Below, in pieces: positions 28,679-37,730 of a DNA stretch of 64,000 bases. Position 1 is the first letter of the stretch; every line of letters begins with the position of its first letter. Location of the stretch: the NCBI RefSeq assembly GCF_017357385.1, contig NZ_CP071633.1, positions 806,001 through 870,000 on the forward strand. The letters run 5' to 3'. Below the pieces are notes generated by a model. That model had not been told where the DNA came from, ran no database searches, and saw nothing but the letters and a program-made list of their open reading frames with translations. The translations under genes were made by a program, and so were the position numbers. The DNA is from Rhizobium sp. NZLR1 (GTDB lineage: Bacteria > Pseudomonadota > Alphaproteobacteria > Rhizobiales > Rhizobiaceae).

Positions 28679-30305
28679 ACATCTTCTGGAAGTGCGCGAC
28701 CTCTCGGTCGAGTTTCACACCGCCAGTGGCTCCGTCAAGGCAGTGCAAGATGTCAGTTGGCATCTCGATCGCGGCGAGACACTGGCAATCCTCGGGGAAA
28801 GCGGTTCGGGCAAGTCGGTGTCCGCCTCGGCGATCATGAACCTGATCGATATGCCACCCGGCAAGATCACCGGCGGCACCATCCTCCTCAATGGGCGCGA
28901 TATGCTGAAAATGACGCCTGAGGAGCGGCGTTCGATCAACGGCGCCAAGATCGCCATGATCTTTCAGGATCCGCTGGCGCATCTCAATCCGGTCTACACG
29001 GTCGGCTGGCAAATCACCGAAATGATGACCACGCATGGTCAGTCCGCTGAGCAGGCCCGTGCCAGGGCGCTCGAACTCATGCAGCGAGTGGGCATCACCG
29101 ATCCGCAGGCGGCGATGCGAAAATACCCGTTTCAGTTCTCCGGCGGGCAGCGGCAGCGGCTGATGATCGCCATGGCGATCGCCTGCAAGCCCGAAATCCT
29201 GATTGCGGATGAACCGACCACCGCGCTTGATGTTACGGTGCAGGCACAAGTGCTCGAACTTCTGCAGGAATTGCAGCAGGAAACCGGAATGGGCCTGTTG
29301 CTGATCACGCACGATCTTGGTGTCGTTGCAGAGATCGCCGACCGGGTCGTGGTGATGAATTCCGGCTGCGTCGTCGAAACCGGCAATGCCGCCGAAGTTT
29401 ATCGCAACCCGCAGAACCCCTATACGAAGAAGCTGATTGCTGCCGCACCTGGGAAGGGCGCGATGGCGCAAGAGCGTGACCGGCAGGGCGAACCGCTGCT
29501 GCGCGCCATCGGCTTGAAGAAGAGTTTTGGCGCATTCCAGGCACTGAGAGGCGTGGACTTCGTCATCATGCCCGGCGAAACGGTCGCTGTTGTCGGCGAG
29601 AGCGGTTCCGGTAAGTCGACGCTTGCCCGGGCGATCGTTCGCCTTGACGACCCACAGGAGGGTCAGGTCCTCTACCGCGGCAATGATCTGCTTGCGATGA
29701 GCCCGAGGGAAATATTCGGGCTGCGTCGGGATTTGCAGATGGTCTTTCAAGACCCGACGCAGTCGCTCAACCCGCGGATGACCGTGTTCAGGCTGATTTC
29801 CGAGGCCTGGGTCATTCACCCGGATATCCTGCCGAAAGCGAGATGGAAGGAGAGGGTGGCCGAATTGCTGGTCAAGGTTGGCCTGAAGCCGGATATGGCG
29901 GACCGGTATCCACATCAATTTTCGGGCGGCCAGCGCCAGCGCATCGCCATTGCCCGCGCGCTGGCGATGGAGCCGAAACTGATCATCTGCGACGAGGCGG
30001 TTTCAGCGCTCGACGTGTCGATCCAGGCACAGGTGATTGCCTTGCTCGAGGGTCTGCGTCGCGAATTCGGCCTGTCCTACCTTTTCATTGCACACGACCT
30101 GCCGGTGGTTCGCGATTTCGCGGATCGTGTCATCGTCATGAAGGCCGGCGAGATTGTCGAGGAGGGGCCGGTGGGCCAGATATTTAACGCGCCATCCCAC
30201 CCCTACACCCAGGCGCTGCTTGCCGCCGGCCTCGATCCCGATCCCGAGGTCCAGGCCACCCGACGGGCCGCACGTCTCACACAGGAAGGACTCGTTTCCG
30301 TATGA
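28671..30305 (+). CDS. Fused DppD-DppF ABC transporter ATPase
   Basis: Two complete ATPase domains lie in one 544-residue chain. The first has Walker A at 42-49 (GESGSGKS), [15 protein letters not shown] and [11 protein letters not shown]. The second has Walker A at 309-316, [15 protein letters not shown] and [11 protein letters not shown]. Separate DppD and DppF subunits are more usual. Each half is followed by the peptide-importer tail with NPYTKKLI or HPYTQALL. The stop overlaps the dehydrogenase start as ATGA. It powers the DppBC-like permeases. Confidence 0.94.
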   Translation: MAEHLLEVRDLSVEFHTASGSVKAVQDVSWHLDRGETLAILGESGSGKSVSASAIMNLIDMPPGKITGGTILLNGRDMLKMTPEERRSINGAKIAMIFQDPLAHLNPVYTVGWQITEMMTTHGQSAEQARARALELMQRVGITDPQAAMRKYPFQFSGGQRQRLMIAMAIACKPEILIADEPTTALDVTVQAQVLELLQELQQETGMGLLLITHDLGVVAEIADRVVVMNSGCVVETGNAAEVYRNPQNPYTKKLIAAAPGKGAMAQERDRQGEPLLRAIGLKKSFGAFQALRGVDFVIMPGETVAVVGESGSGKSTLARAIVRLDDPQEGQVLYRGNDLLAMSPREIFGLRRDLQMVFQDPTQSLNPRMTVFRLISEAWVIHPDILPKARWKERVAELLVKVGLKPDMADRYPHQFSGGQRQRIAIARALAMEPKLIICDEAVSALDVSIQAQVIALLEGLRREFGLSYLFIAHDLPVVRDFADRVIVMKAGEIVEEGPVGQIFNAPSHPYTQALLAAGLDPDPEVQATRRAARLTQEGLVSV

Positions 30306-31249
30306 AGCCCGATGTCATCGTCGCCTATCCGCTCCGGTCCCGTCAGATGGCGGTGCTGGAGGAGACCTATACGCTGCACCGGCTGGATCTTGCAGAAGGC
30401 GGGCAACGCGATGCTCTCCTGGCCAAAGCCGGCCCGATCTGCACGGCTCTGGTCTGCAACGGCCATGTGACGATCGATGAAGCCCTGCTTGCGAAATTGC
30501 CGGCACTGAAGCTGGCCGCCTGTTCCTCGGCCGGCTACGACCAGATGGACGTCGAGGCGATGACGCGGCGCGGCATCAAGCTCACCAACACATCCGAGGT
30601 GCTTTGCGACGACGTTGCCGACATGGCGCTGCTTCTGATGCTGGCGGCACGCCGGCGCCTGCCGGAAGGTGATCGCTATGTGCGCTCCGGCGACTGGGGG
30701 CACAAGGGCATGATGCTGCTGACGACATCGACGTCGGGCAAGAAAGCCGGGATCGTCGGTCTCGGCCGCATAGGCATGGCGATTGCCAGGCGATGCGAAG
30801 CTGTCGGACTGGCGGTCGGCTATTATGGGCGGACGAAAAAAGCCGACAATGATTTTGCCTATTTCGACGAGCCGGTAAAACTGGCGGACTGGGCCGACAT
30901 CCTGATCGTCGCGACACCGGGCGGGCCCTCGACCGAAGGGTTGATTTCGGCAGAGGTGCTGAATGCGCTCGGACCAACGGGCAGCTTCATCAACATTGCC
31001 CGCGGCACCGTGGTCGATGAGCCGGCCTTGATCCGCGCCTTGCAGGAAAATCGGATCGCATCTGCCGGCATCGATGTCTACCTCAACGAACCCAATCCCG
31101 ATCGGCGCTTCGCAGCACTCGATAACGTTGTGCTCTATCCCCATCACGCCAGCGGCACCGAGGAAACGCGCGACAGGATGGCGCAACTCACGCTCGACAA
31201 CCTTGCCGCCTTCTTCGCAGGCAGGCCGCTGCTGACGCCGGTCAATTGA
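30302..31249 (+). CDS. D-isomer 2-hydroxyacid dehydrogenase (glyoxylate/hydroxypyruvate reductase-like)
   Basis: This 315-residue NAD(P)-dependent cytoplasmic enzyme has the Rossmann motif GIVGLGRIGMAIARR in the middle, the catalytic arginine region NIARGTVVDEPAL, the following glutamate (AGIDVYLNEPNPD) and the histidine in LYPHHASGTEETRD. It interconverts 2-oxo and D-2-hydroxy acids. Coupling to the importer suggests it acts on a breakdown product of the imported compound, such as hydroxypyruvate or tartronate semialdehyde (inference). It ends 29 bases from the convergent GntR gene. Confidence 0.9.
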   Translation: MKPDVIVAYPLRSRQMAVLEETYTLHRLDLAEGGQRDALLAKAGPICTALVCNGHVTIDEALLAKLPALKLAACSSAGYDQMDVEAMTRRGIKLTNTSEVLCDDVADMALLLMLAARRRLPEGDRYVRSGDWGHKGMMLLTTSTSGKKAGIVGLGRIGMAIARRCEAVGLAVGYYGRTKKADNDFAYFDEPVKLADWADILIVATPGGPSTEGLISAEVLNALGPTGSFINIARGTVVDEPALIRALQENRIASAGIDVYLNEPNPDRRFAALDNVVLYPHHASGTEETRDRMAQLTLDNLAAFFAGRPLLTPVN

Positions 31250-31259
31250 CCCCGGCGGA

Positions 31260-31279
31260 AACCTGCGGCGCGGCAGGTT
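31260..31279. terminator. Bidirectional terminator-like hairpin between the dehydrogenase and GntR genes
   Basis: AACCTGC, a six-base loop and GCAGGTT form a seven-base perfect stem in the 29-base gap between two convergent genes. There is no strong T run, so termination efficiency is uncertain. Confidence 0.4.
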
Positions 31280-31998
31280 CAGACGAAGTAGTCCGGGAAC
31301 TCCTTCCTGAGCTCTTCTACTTTTGCGACTGTGCGGCTGAGATGCTCGCGGACCGCATCGACGGCCCCCTGTTCGTCGCGAGCGGCAATCGCGTCGATGA
31401 TGGCGTGGTGACCATCGAGGATGCTCATGATCTTGCCCTTTTCGGGCAGATGCAGACGTCGAATGCGCTCGAGATGGCCGGACCGCTCGCGGATCAGTTG
31501 ATGGAGGCTGCTGCGCTTGGCGCCTGCGAACAATGTCTGGTGAAAGAGCTCGTCGAGCTCCTGGAAGATGGCAATCTGATCGACGTCATCGGCGACCGCC
31601 GACTGCATTTTTATGATCGAGCGGGCGCGCGTGATGACGCTCGGATCCGGATCCGGGTCAGTCGCGAGGCGGCGGCAGACTTCCGATTCCAGCGCGACAC
31701 GAAGGAAATGCGCTTCGTAGATTTGCAGGACGTCTATCCTCGTCACCACAGTGCGGGACTGCGGGTAAATACGAACCAGGCCCTCCTGTTTGAGAAGCTG
31801 TAACGCGTCACGAATGGGCGTCTGGCTGACTTCATAGGTCTCCGTCAGCTCGGTGCGCGACAGCGTGGTGTCCGGCGGCAACTGAATGGTGATGATGCGC
31901 TTTCGCAGATCATCATAGACCCGCTGGACGGTGCTGCCGGCCGCGACTGGAAAGCCGGGTGCGGTCAGGCCGAATGTGGAAGCGAACTGAGAATTCAT
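31279..31998 (-). CDS. GntR-family transcriptional regulator (FadR/FCD subfamily)
   Basis: The 239-residue protein has an N-terminal winged helix (LRKRIITIQLPPDTTLSRTE, then VSQTPIRDALQLLKQEGLV) and a C-terminal all-helical FCD ligand domain with the metal-site pattern (DELFHQTLFAG and HHAIIDAIAARDEQGA). The ATG at 31998 was chosen because AAGGA is then properly spaced; a TTG nine bases upstream is too close to it. It is divergent from the dehydratase operon and probably represses it, the importer operon and the binding-protein gene through the AACTAA-N4-TTAGTT palindromes. The inducer is probably a sugar acid or pathway intermediate (inference). Confidence 0.92.
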   Translation of the reverse strand: MNSQFASTFGLTAPGFPVAAGSTVQRVYDDLRKRIITIQLPPDTTLSRTELTETYEVSQTPIRDALQLLKQEGLVRIYPQSRTVVTRIDVLQIYEAHFLRVALESEVCRRLATDPDPDPSVITRARSIIKMQSAVADDVDQIAIFQELDELFHQTLFAGAKRSSLHQLIRERSGHLERIRRLHLPEKGKIMSILDGHHAIIDAIAARDEQGAVDAVREHLSRTVAKVEELRKEFPDYFV

Positions 31999-32081
31999 GT
32001 GAGGCAAATCCTTTTACACCATTCATAGCTTTACGTGACCTAATGCACAAGAATGCAAAGTTGCGGTTGATATATATGGCA

Positions 32082-32097
32082 AACTAAAATATTAGTT
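32082..32097. promoter_or_regulatory. GntR-type palindrome in the divergent promoter region
   Basis: AACTAA-AATA-TTAGTT is a perfect inverted repeat with six-base arms and the same spacing as the palindrome at 26720. It lies between the divergent GntR regulator and IlvD/Edd dehydratase genes and can serve both promoters. Confidence 0.65.
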
Positions 32098-32140
32098 GGA
32101 GAAATTCGTAGAGCAGCAAGCGAAATGGTGGGAGAAAGCC

Positions 32141-33877
32141 GTGACCGCGAGGAAAACGTACGAGCAACTGCGGTCGGCCCGATGGATGCTGCCGGATGAT
32201 CAGCGCTCGTTCGGTCACCGGTCGCGGACCATGCAGATGGGGTATGCGCCGGAGGATTGGCACGGAAAGCCGATCATTGCCGTCATCAACACCTGGTCCG
32301 ATGCCCAGCCCTGCCACATGCATTTCCGCGAACGCGCCGAATGGGTGAAGCGCGGCATCCTTCAGTCGGGCGGGTTTCCCATGGAGCTGCCTGCTCTTTC
32401 TCTTTCCGAAAATTTCGTCAAGCCGACCACGATGCTCTATCGCAACATGCTGGCGATGGAGACCGAGGAGCTGTTGCGGAGCCATCCTGTCGACGGCGCC
32501 GTTCTGATGGGCGGCTGCGACAAGACGACACCGGGCCTTGTCATGGGTGCGGTCAGCATGGGCATTCCCTTTGTTTATCTCCCTGCCGGCCCGATGCTTC
32601 GCGGCAATTATGCCGGCAAGAGCCTGGGCTCCGGCACCGACGGATTCAAATACTGGGACGAGCGGCGTGCCGGCACGATCACCAAGGAGGAGTGGCAGGG
32701 CATTGAAGGCGGAATTGCCCGCAGCTACGGCCATTGCATGACCATGGGCACGGCGTCGACGATGACAGCGATCGCCGAGGCTATGGGATTGACACTGCCG
32801 GGCGCCTCCTCGATTCCGGCAGCCGACGCCAACCACCAGCGCATGTCGGCCGCCTGCGGTCGCCGCATCGTCGATATGGTGTGGGAGGATCTGACCCCCG
32901 ACCGGATCATAACGCCGGCGGCCGTCGACAATGCTGTCACCGTCGCCATGGCGACCGGTTGCTCCACCAATGCGATCATTCACCTGATTGCCATGGCGCG
33001 ACGCGCCGGCATCCCGCTGGAGCTCGATGACCTCGACCGCATCGGTCGCACGACCCCTGTTCTTGCCAACATTCGGCCTTCTGGTTCGACCTACCTGATG
33101 GAAGATTTCTTTTATGCGGGCGGCCTGCGGGCGCTCATGAAGCAGCTCGGTGACAAACTCGATCCGACCGCGATAACCGTCACGGGCAAACCCCTGGTGG
33201 ACGGCCTCGACCAGGTGAAGATCTACAATGAGGACGTTATCCGGCCACTGTCGAACCCGGTCTATCACGAAGGTTCGCTGGCAGTGCTCAAGGGGAACCT
33301 GTGTCCTGACGGCGCGGTCATCAAACCAGCGGCCTGCGACCCGAAATTCCATCGCCATTGCGGCCCGGCCCTGGTTGCCGACAGTTATGCGGAGATGAAG
33401 AAGATCATCGACGATCCCGATTATCCGCTGACGCCGGACACGGTGCTGGTGCTGCGCAATGCAGGCCCGCAGGGCGGGCCCGGCATGCCGGAATGGGGCA
33501 TGATCCCGATGCCGAAGGCGCTGTTGAAGCTCGGCCTGCGCGACATGGTGCGCATTTCGGATGCGCGCATGTCCGGAACGAGTTTCGGCGCCTGCGTGCT
33601 GCACGCCGCGCCGGAATCTTACATCGGCGGGCCGCTGGCATTGCTGAGAACCGGGGACATGGTCGAGCTCGATATTCCGGCACGCAGCCTCAATATGCTG
33701 GCTTCCGAAGAGGAGATCGCAGCCCGACGGGCCGCCTGGGTGGCGCCGACGCGACATTACGAGCGCGGTTACGGCTTTATGTTCTCCAAGCATATCGAGC
33801 AAGCCGACAAAGGCTGCGACTTCGACTTCCTGACGACGGAATTCGGTGGCAAGACTCCGGAACCGGCTATCAATTGA
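32141..33877 (+). CDS. IlvD/Edd-family dehydratase, L-arabonate dehydratase-like
   Basis: This 578-residue iron-sulfur enzyme dehydrates a sugar acid to a 2-keto-3-deoxy acid. The cluster cysteines are visible in NTWSDAQPCHMHFRE, GGCDKTTPGL and SYGHCMTMGTAST. The N-terminal FGHRSRTMQMGYAPEDW and NPVYHEGSLAVLKGNLCPDG segments are those of the arabonate dehydratase branch rather than of dihydroxyacid dehydratase IlvD. The GTG at 32141 follows GGAGAAAG and begins just before the conserved region; a TTG at 32096 lies inside the operator and is unlikely. It is first in a four-gene catabolic operon. Confidence 0.88.
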   Translation: MTARKTYEQLRSARWMLPDDQRSFGHRSRTMQMGYAPEDWHGKPIIAVINTWSDAQPCHMHFRERAEWVKRGILQSGGFPMELPALSLSENFVKPTTMLYRNMLAMETEELLRSHPVDGAVLMGGCDKTTPGLVMGAVSMGIPFVYLPAGPMLRGNYAGKSLGSGTDGFKYWDERRAGTITKEEWQGIEGGIARSYGHCMTMGTASTMTAIAEAMGLTLPGASSIPAADANHQRMSAACGRRIVDMVWEDLTPDRIITPAAVDNAVTVAMATGCSTNAIIHLIAMARRAGIPLELDDLDRIGRTTPVLANIRPSGSTYLMEDFFYAGGLRALMKQLGDKLDPTAITVTGKPLVDGLDQVKIYNEDVIRPLSNPVYHEGSLAVLKGNLCPDGAVIKPAACDPKFHRHCGPALVADSYAEMKKIIDDPDYPLTPDTVLVLRNAGPQGGPGMPEWGMIPMPKALLKLGLRDMVRISDARMSGTSFGACVLHAAPESYIGGPLALLRTGDMVELDIPARSLNMLASEEEIAARRAAWVAPTRHYERGYGFMFSKHIEQADKGCDFDFLTTEFGGKTPEPAIN

Positions 33878-33886
33878 GGAACCACG

Positions 33887-35077
33887 ATGTTTGATCCCAA
33901 TCGACGCTCGATCCCCGCACAACCGCCCAAGGCTGGCTTCGCCGCCGGCCCGTCCAAGCTGGACGCCATCCGATCGGTCACCCTGTCGCTTGCTTATCTG
34001 CCGTTGGCGCGGCCGATCAGCGACGCCAAGGTGTTGACGGGCCGGCAGAAGCCGCTGACGGAGGTGGCGTTTCTGTTTTGCGAGATCGTTTCCGAAGCGG
34101 GCCATAGCGGTCTCGGCTTCAGTTACTCGAAACGGGCGGGCGGACCCGCTCTTTATGCACATGCCTGCGAGATCGCCGACAACCTGATGGGCGAAGACCC
34201 CAATGATACCGCACGGATATGGGACAAGCTCTGCTGGGCCGGGGCCTCGGTCGGCCGCTCCGGCATTGCGACGCAGGCCATTGCCGCCATCGACATCTGC
34301 CTCTGGGACCTGAAGGCGAAACGGGCAGGCCTGCCGCTGGCAAAATTGCTAGGCGCCCATCGCGACAGCGTCGCCTGCTACAACACTTCAGGCGGCTTCC
34401 TGTCGTCGAGCGTCGAGGAAATCCGCGATGCTATCGATCACTCGATCGCCGCCGGTATCGGCGGCATCAAGATCAAGGTCGGACAGCCGGACCCGATGGC
34501 CGATCTTCGCCGGCTTGATGCCGTGACCAGCCATATCGACGGCCGTGTGCCGCTGATGGTCGATGCCAACCAGCAATGGGATCGCACGACGGCATTGCGC
34601 TTCGGCCGGCTTGTCGAGCCGCTCAATCTCGAATGGATCGAAGAGCCGCTCGATGCCTATGACGCCGAGGGCCATGCGGCACTGGCGCGCGAACTCGCCA
34701 CGCCGATCGCCACCGGCGAGATGCTGGCAAGCGCCGACGAACATATGGCCCTGATCCGCGCCGATGCGGTCGACTTCATTCAGCCGGATGCGCCGCGTGT
34801 CGGCGGCATCACGCCCTTTCTGCGCATCTGCGCGCAAGCCGAGGCGAAACGCCTGCGCCTGGCGCCGCATTTTGCCATGGAAATCCATTTGCACTTGGCG
34901 GCTGCCTATGCGCACGAGCCGTGGGTAGAGCATTTCGATTGGCTGGCGCCACTGTTCAACGAGCAGCACGACATCAAGGACGGCCGGATGATCGTGCCCG
35001 CACGTCCGGGGCTTGGCTGCAGCCTGACGGGCAAAGCCCGTGACTGGACAGTGGAAACGCGCAGCTTCGGCGGCTGA
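33887..35077 (+). CDS. Enolase-superfamily acid-sugar dehydratase (L-talarate/galactarate dehydratase-like)
   Basis: This 396-residue mandelate racemase/muconate lactonising family protein has K195-I-K197 (GGIKIKVGQPDP) as its base motif. Metal ligands lie in LMVDANQQWD, EWIEEPLDAYD and TGEMLAS, and the catalytic His in LAPHFAMEIHLHLA. The whole pattern is closest to talarate/galactarate dehydratases. Such enzymes remove water from an aldarate to give a keto-deoxy-aldarate. The gene follows the IlvD/Edd dehydratase by nine bases, with GAGGAACC before the ATG. The exact sugar acid cannot be read from the sequence. Confidence 0.85.
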   Translation: MFDPNRRSIPAQPPKAGFAAGPSKLDAIRSVTLSLAYLPLARPISDAKVLTGRQKPLTEVAFLFCEIVSEAGHSGLGFSYSKRAGGPALYAHACEIADNLMGEDPNDTARIWDKLCWAGASVGRSGIATQAIAAIDICLWDLKAKRAGLPLAKLLGAHRDSVACYNTSGGFLSSSVEEIRDAIDHSIAAGIGGIKIKVGQPDPMADLRRLDAVTSHIDGRVPLMVDANQQWDRTTALRFGRLVEPLNLEWIEEPLDAYDAEGHAALARELATPIATGEMLASADEHMALIRADAVDFIQPDAPRVGGITPFLRICAQAEAKRLRLAPHFAMEIHLHLAAAYAHEPWVEHFDWLAPLFNEQHDIKDGRMIVPARPGLGCSLTGKARDWTVETRSFGG

Positions 35078-35099
35078 ATTTGAACGAGGAGAAGGAAAT

Positions 35100-35810
35100 A
35101 TGAACCCCGCAACCCGTGAAAAGCTGATGGGCGTCTCGGTCGCGACCCTCTGCTCGGCGCTGTTCAAGCGCGGCTTGAGAAATCAGACGGTCCAGGATGT
35201 TCGGCCCGTGCAGCCGAAGGGCCGCAATATGGTGGGGCCGGCCTTCACGCTGCGCTACATGCCGGCGCGCGAGGACCGCAACGCGATGAACGTCTTTCGA
35301 AACCCGAAACATCCGCAACGGCTTGCCATCGAGACCTGCCCCGACGGCCATGTTCTGGTGATGGACAGCCGCAAGGATCCGCGAGCAGCCTCCGCCGGTG
35401 ATATTCTGATTACCCGCCTGATGATGCGCGGCGGTGCCGGCGTCGTCACCGATGGCGGTTTCCGCGACGCCGTGACGATCGGTGGCCTTGATATTCCCGC
35501 CTATCACAATCGTCCTTCCAGCCCGACCAATCTCACGCTGCACGAGGCGATCGACATCAACGTGCCGATCGGCTGCGGCGATGTGGCGGTCTTCCCGGGC
35601 GACATCATGGTTGGCGACGACGACAGCGTGATCGTCATCCCGGCCGAGATCGCCGACGAGATCGCTGACGAAGCGGTGGAAATGACCGCTTACGAGGATT
35701 TCGTCACCGAGCGCGTCAAGCAAGGACATACGATCATCGGCCTCTATCCGGCCACCGACGAAAGCAACCTGACGCTCTTTGCCGAATGGCGGAAGGTGAA
35801 TGGCCGCTAA
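35100..35810 (+). CDS. RraA-like protein (HMG/CHA aldolase superfamily)
   Basis: The 236-residue protein contains the RraA-fold core with GGAGVVTDGGFRDA, where the Arg-Asp pair binds substrate and metal in class II pyruvate aldolases, and FPGDIMVGDDDSVIVIP. Members are either RNase E regulators or divalent-metal aldolases/decarboxylases; the extra length and the catabolic setting favour an enzyme. It could cleave a keto-deoxy sugar acid made by the upstream dehydratases (inference). The ATG at 35100 follows GAGGAGAAGGAA. Confidence 0.82.
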   Translation: MNPATREKLMGVSVATLCSALFKRGLRNQTVQDVRPVQPKGRNMVGPAFTLRYMPAREDRNAMNVFRNPKHPQRLAIETCPDGHVLVMDSRKDPRAASAGDILITRLMMRGGAGVVTDGGFRDAVTIGGLDIPAYHNRPSSPTNLTLHEAIDINVPIGCGDVAVFPGDIMVGDDDSVIVIPAEIADEIADEAVEMTAYEDFVTERVKQGHTIIGLYPATDESNLTLFAEWRKVNGR

Positions 35811-35846
35811 AGCCGGCATCTTGGACAACGGATCACCGCATCAGGA

Positions 35847-35861
35847 CGGAGCGAGGCTCCG
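35847..35861. other. Small hairpin before the semialdehyde dehydrogenase gene
   Basis: CGGAGC-GAG-GCTCCG forms a six-base perfect stem 15 bases before the ATG at 35877, next to the GAGGAGG ribosome site. It may tune translation of the downstream gene; no T run follows. Confidence 0.3.
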
Positions 35862-35876
35862 CCGAGGAGGATAACA

Positions 35877-37394
35877 ATGAGCTGGACCCCTTCAGGCAGA
35901 CATTTCATCGCCGGTGAGTGGATTGCCGGAACGACGACATTTCGCTCCGAGCCGGCGCACGGCCCGGCGCATGACTTCGCCGTCGGCACGACCGATCTGG
36001 TCGACCGCGCCTGCCGCGCTGCCGAAGGTGCCTTTGCGGCGTTTTCAGCAAAGACATGCGAGGAGCGCGCCATTTTCCTTGAGACGATCGCCGAGGAGAT
36101 CGACAGACGTGGCGAGGCCGTCACGCTCATCGGAACTCAGGAAACCGGGCTCCCGGAGGGCCGGCTGAATGGCGAGCGCGCTCGCACCACCGGCCAGCTC
36201 AAGCTGTTTGCCGAGCATATCCGCAAGCGTACGCATCTTGACGCGCGCGTCGATGCGGCGCAACCGGATCGCCAACCGGCGCCGCGGCCCGAGATCCGCC
36301 TGGTACAGCGGCCGATCGGCCCGGTCGCCGTCTTCGGCGCCTCGAATTTTCCGCTGGCATTCTCGACGGCCGGCGGCGATACGGCAGCCGCGCTTGCTGC
36401 CGGCTGCCCGGTCGTGGTGAAGGGACATTCAGCCCATCCCGGCACCGGTGAGATCATTGCCGAGGCGATCGCCGCTGCTGTCGAACGCACCGGAATGCCG
36501 GCTGGCGTCTTCAGCCTGATCCAGGGCGGGCGCCGTGACGTCGGCACGGCTCTGGTGACGCATCCCGCCATCAAGGCCGTCGGCTTTACCGGATCGCTGG
36601 TCGGTGGTCGTGCGCTGTTCGATCTTTGCGCCCAGCGTCCAGAGCCGATCCCGTTTTTCGGGGAACTCGGCAGCGTCAATCCGATGTTCCTGCTGCCGGC
36701 CGCGACCACTGCCCGGGCGGAGGCGATCGGTTCAGGCTGGGCCGGCTCACTGACGCTTGGCGCCGGCCAGTTCTGCACCAAACCCGGTATTGCCGTCGTG
36801 GTCGATGGGCCGGAGGCGGACAGGTTCGCCGGCGCTGCCAAGTCGGCGCTTGAAAAGGTGGCGCCGCAGACGATGCTGACTCAAGGCATCGCCACCGCCT
36901 ATCACGACGGTGTCGATCGGATGCGGGCAAGCAATGCAGTCGCACCGGTTCTCACTGGAAAGAGCGCTGGCCGGGATGCAGCCCCGAACCTGTTCGAGAC
37001 CAATGGCTCGGCCTGGCTTGCCGATCATTCGCTCAGCGAAGAGGTGTTCGGCTCTCTCGGCCTCGTGGTGCGCGTCGGCTCGCAAGAAGAGATGCTCTCC
37101 CTTGCCGAAAGCTTCCAGGGACAGTTGACCGCGACGATCCATATGGACGACGCCGATCTTGGTCTTGCCCGCGAGCTGCTGCCGATCCTCGAAAGGAAGG
37201 CGGGCAGATTGCTGGTTAATGGCTTCCCGACCGGCGTCGAGGTCGTCGATTCCATGGTTCATGGCGGCCCCTATCCGGCCTCGACCAATTTCGGCGCGAC
37301 CAGCGTCGGGACCATGTCGATCCGCAGGTTTCTGCGCCCCGTTTCCTACCAGAATTTCCCCGCCGGCCTGCTGCCCCAAGACCTGCGCAACTGA
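35877..37394 (+). CDS. 2-oxoglutarate semialdehyde (2,5-dioxovalerate) dehydrogenase
   Basis: This 505-residue NAD(P)-dependent aldehyde dehydrogenase has the general base E263 (PFFGELGSVNPMFLLP) and the catalytic cysteine C300 (GAGQFCTKPG). The NFPLAFSTAGGDTAAALAAG cofactor segment and the FCTKPG form are typical of the alpha-ketoglutarate semialdehyde dehydrogenase branch. It would oxidise 2,5-dioxopentanoate to 2-oxoglutarate, the last step of oxidative pentonate or aldarate breakdown. It ends the operon begun at 32141, which places that operon in sugar-acid catabolism. Confidence 0.87.
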   Translation: MSWTPSGRHFIAGEWIAGTTTFRSEPAHGPAHDFAVGTTDLVDRACRAAEGAFAAFSAKTCEERAIFLETIAEEIDRRGEAVTLIGTQETGLPEGRLNGERARTTGQLKLFAEHIRKRTHLDARVDAAQPDRQPAPRPEIRLVQRPIGPVAVFGASNFPLAFSTAGGDTAAALAAGCPVVVKGHSAHPGTGEIIAEAIAAAVERTGMPAGVFSLIQGGRRDVGTALVTHPAIKAVGFTGSLVGGRALFDLCAQRPEPIPFFGELGSVNPMFLLPAATTARAEAIGSGWAGSLTLGAGQFCTKPGIAVVVDGPEADRFAGAAKSALEKVAPQTMLTQGIATAYHDGVDRMRASNAVAPVLTGKSAGRDAAPNLFETNGSAWLADHSLSEEVFGSLGLVVRVGSQEEMLSLAESFQGQLTATIHMDDADLGLARELLPILERKAGRLLVNGFPTGVEVVDSMVHGGPYPASTNFGATSVGTMSIRRFLRPVSYQNFPAGLLPQDLRN

Positions 37395-37730
37395 AACCGG
37401 GGAAAAGCAAATTGATCGCGCCGCGACGGAACTTCGCAAGATCATTCGCCGGCTTCGAGGCAGATCAATGCCTGCGCCGCCGACCGATCTTACCGATGAT
37501 GAGGTCGAGATGTCGCGCGGACTGTTTGTTTCGGCCGGCTAGAAATCGAGCGTTTCAGACAGGGTGGGCGCCCGTGTTTCGGGTGTCGCGCTTGATCGCT
37601 CCTCTCAACTGGTATATTAGTGCACTTATGCATTAGATCGGCTTTTGCAGGAGGAGGCGAGGGCCGCATCACCGGAAATGGGACGAAGATTCGCTTGAGG
37701 AGCGCCGACGGCGCATGGGAGGAGAACGAA
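37395..37730 (+). other. Intergenic region before the binding-protein gene
   Basis: This 336-base gap has no convincing gene. A short open stretch ending near 37542 (PPTDLTDDEVEMSRGLFVSAG) has no start or known relative and was not called. The functional content I can support is the degenerate palindrome at 37607-37622 and the GGGAGGAG ribosome site at 37717-37724. Confidence 0.5.
37607..37622. promoter_or_regulatory. Degenerate GntR-type site before the binding-protein gene
   Basis: AACTGG-TATA-TTAGTG matches nine of the twelve arm bases of the AACTAA-N4-TTAGTT palindrome and keeps its spacing. It lies 109 bases before the solute-binding protein start, consistent with shared control by the GntR regulator. 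Confidence 0.45.

Noticed and set aside
32084..34162. Open frame of 692 codons on the minus strand
   Set aside because: It crosses two well-supported plus-strand genes and the operator region; no family match.
37412..37542. Possible short gene or remnant after the semialdehyde dehydrogenase
   Set aside because: The last 20 or so residues look protein-like, but there is no start with a ribosome site and no relative I recognise.
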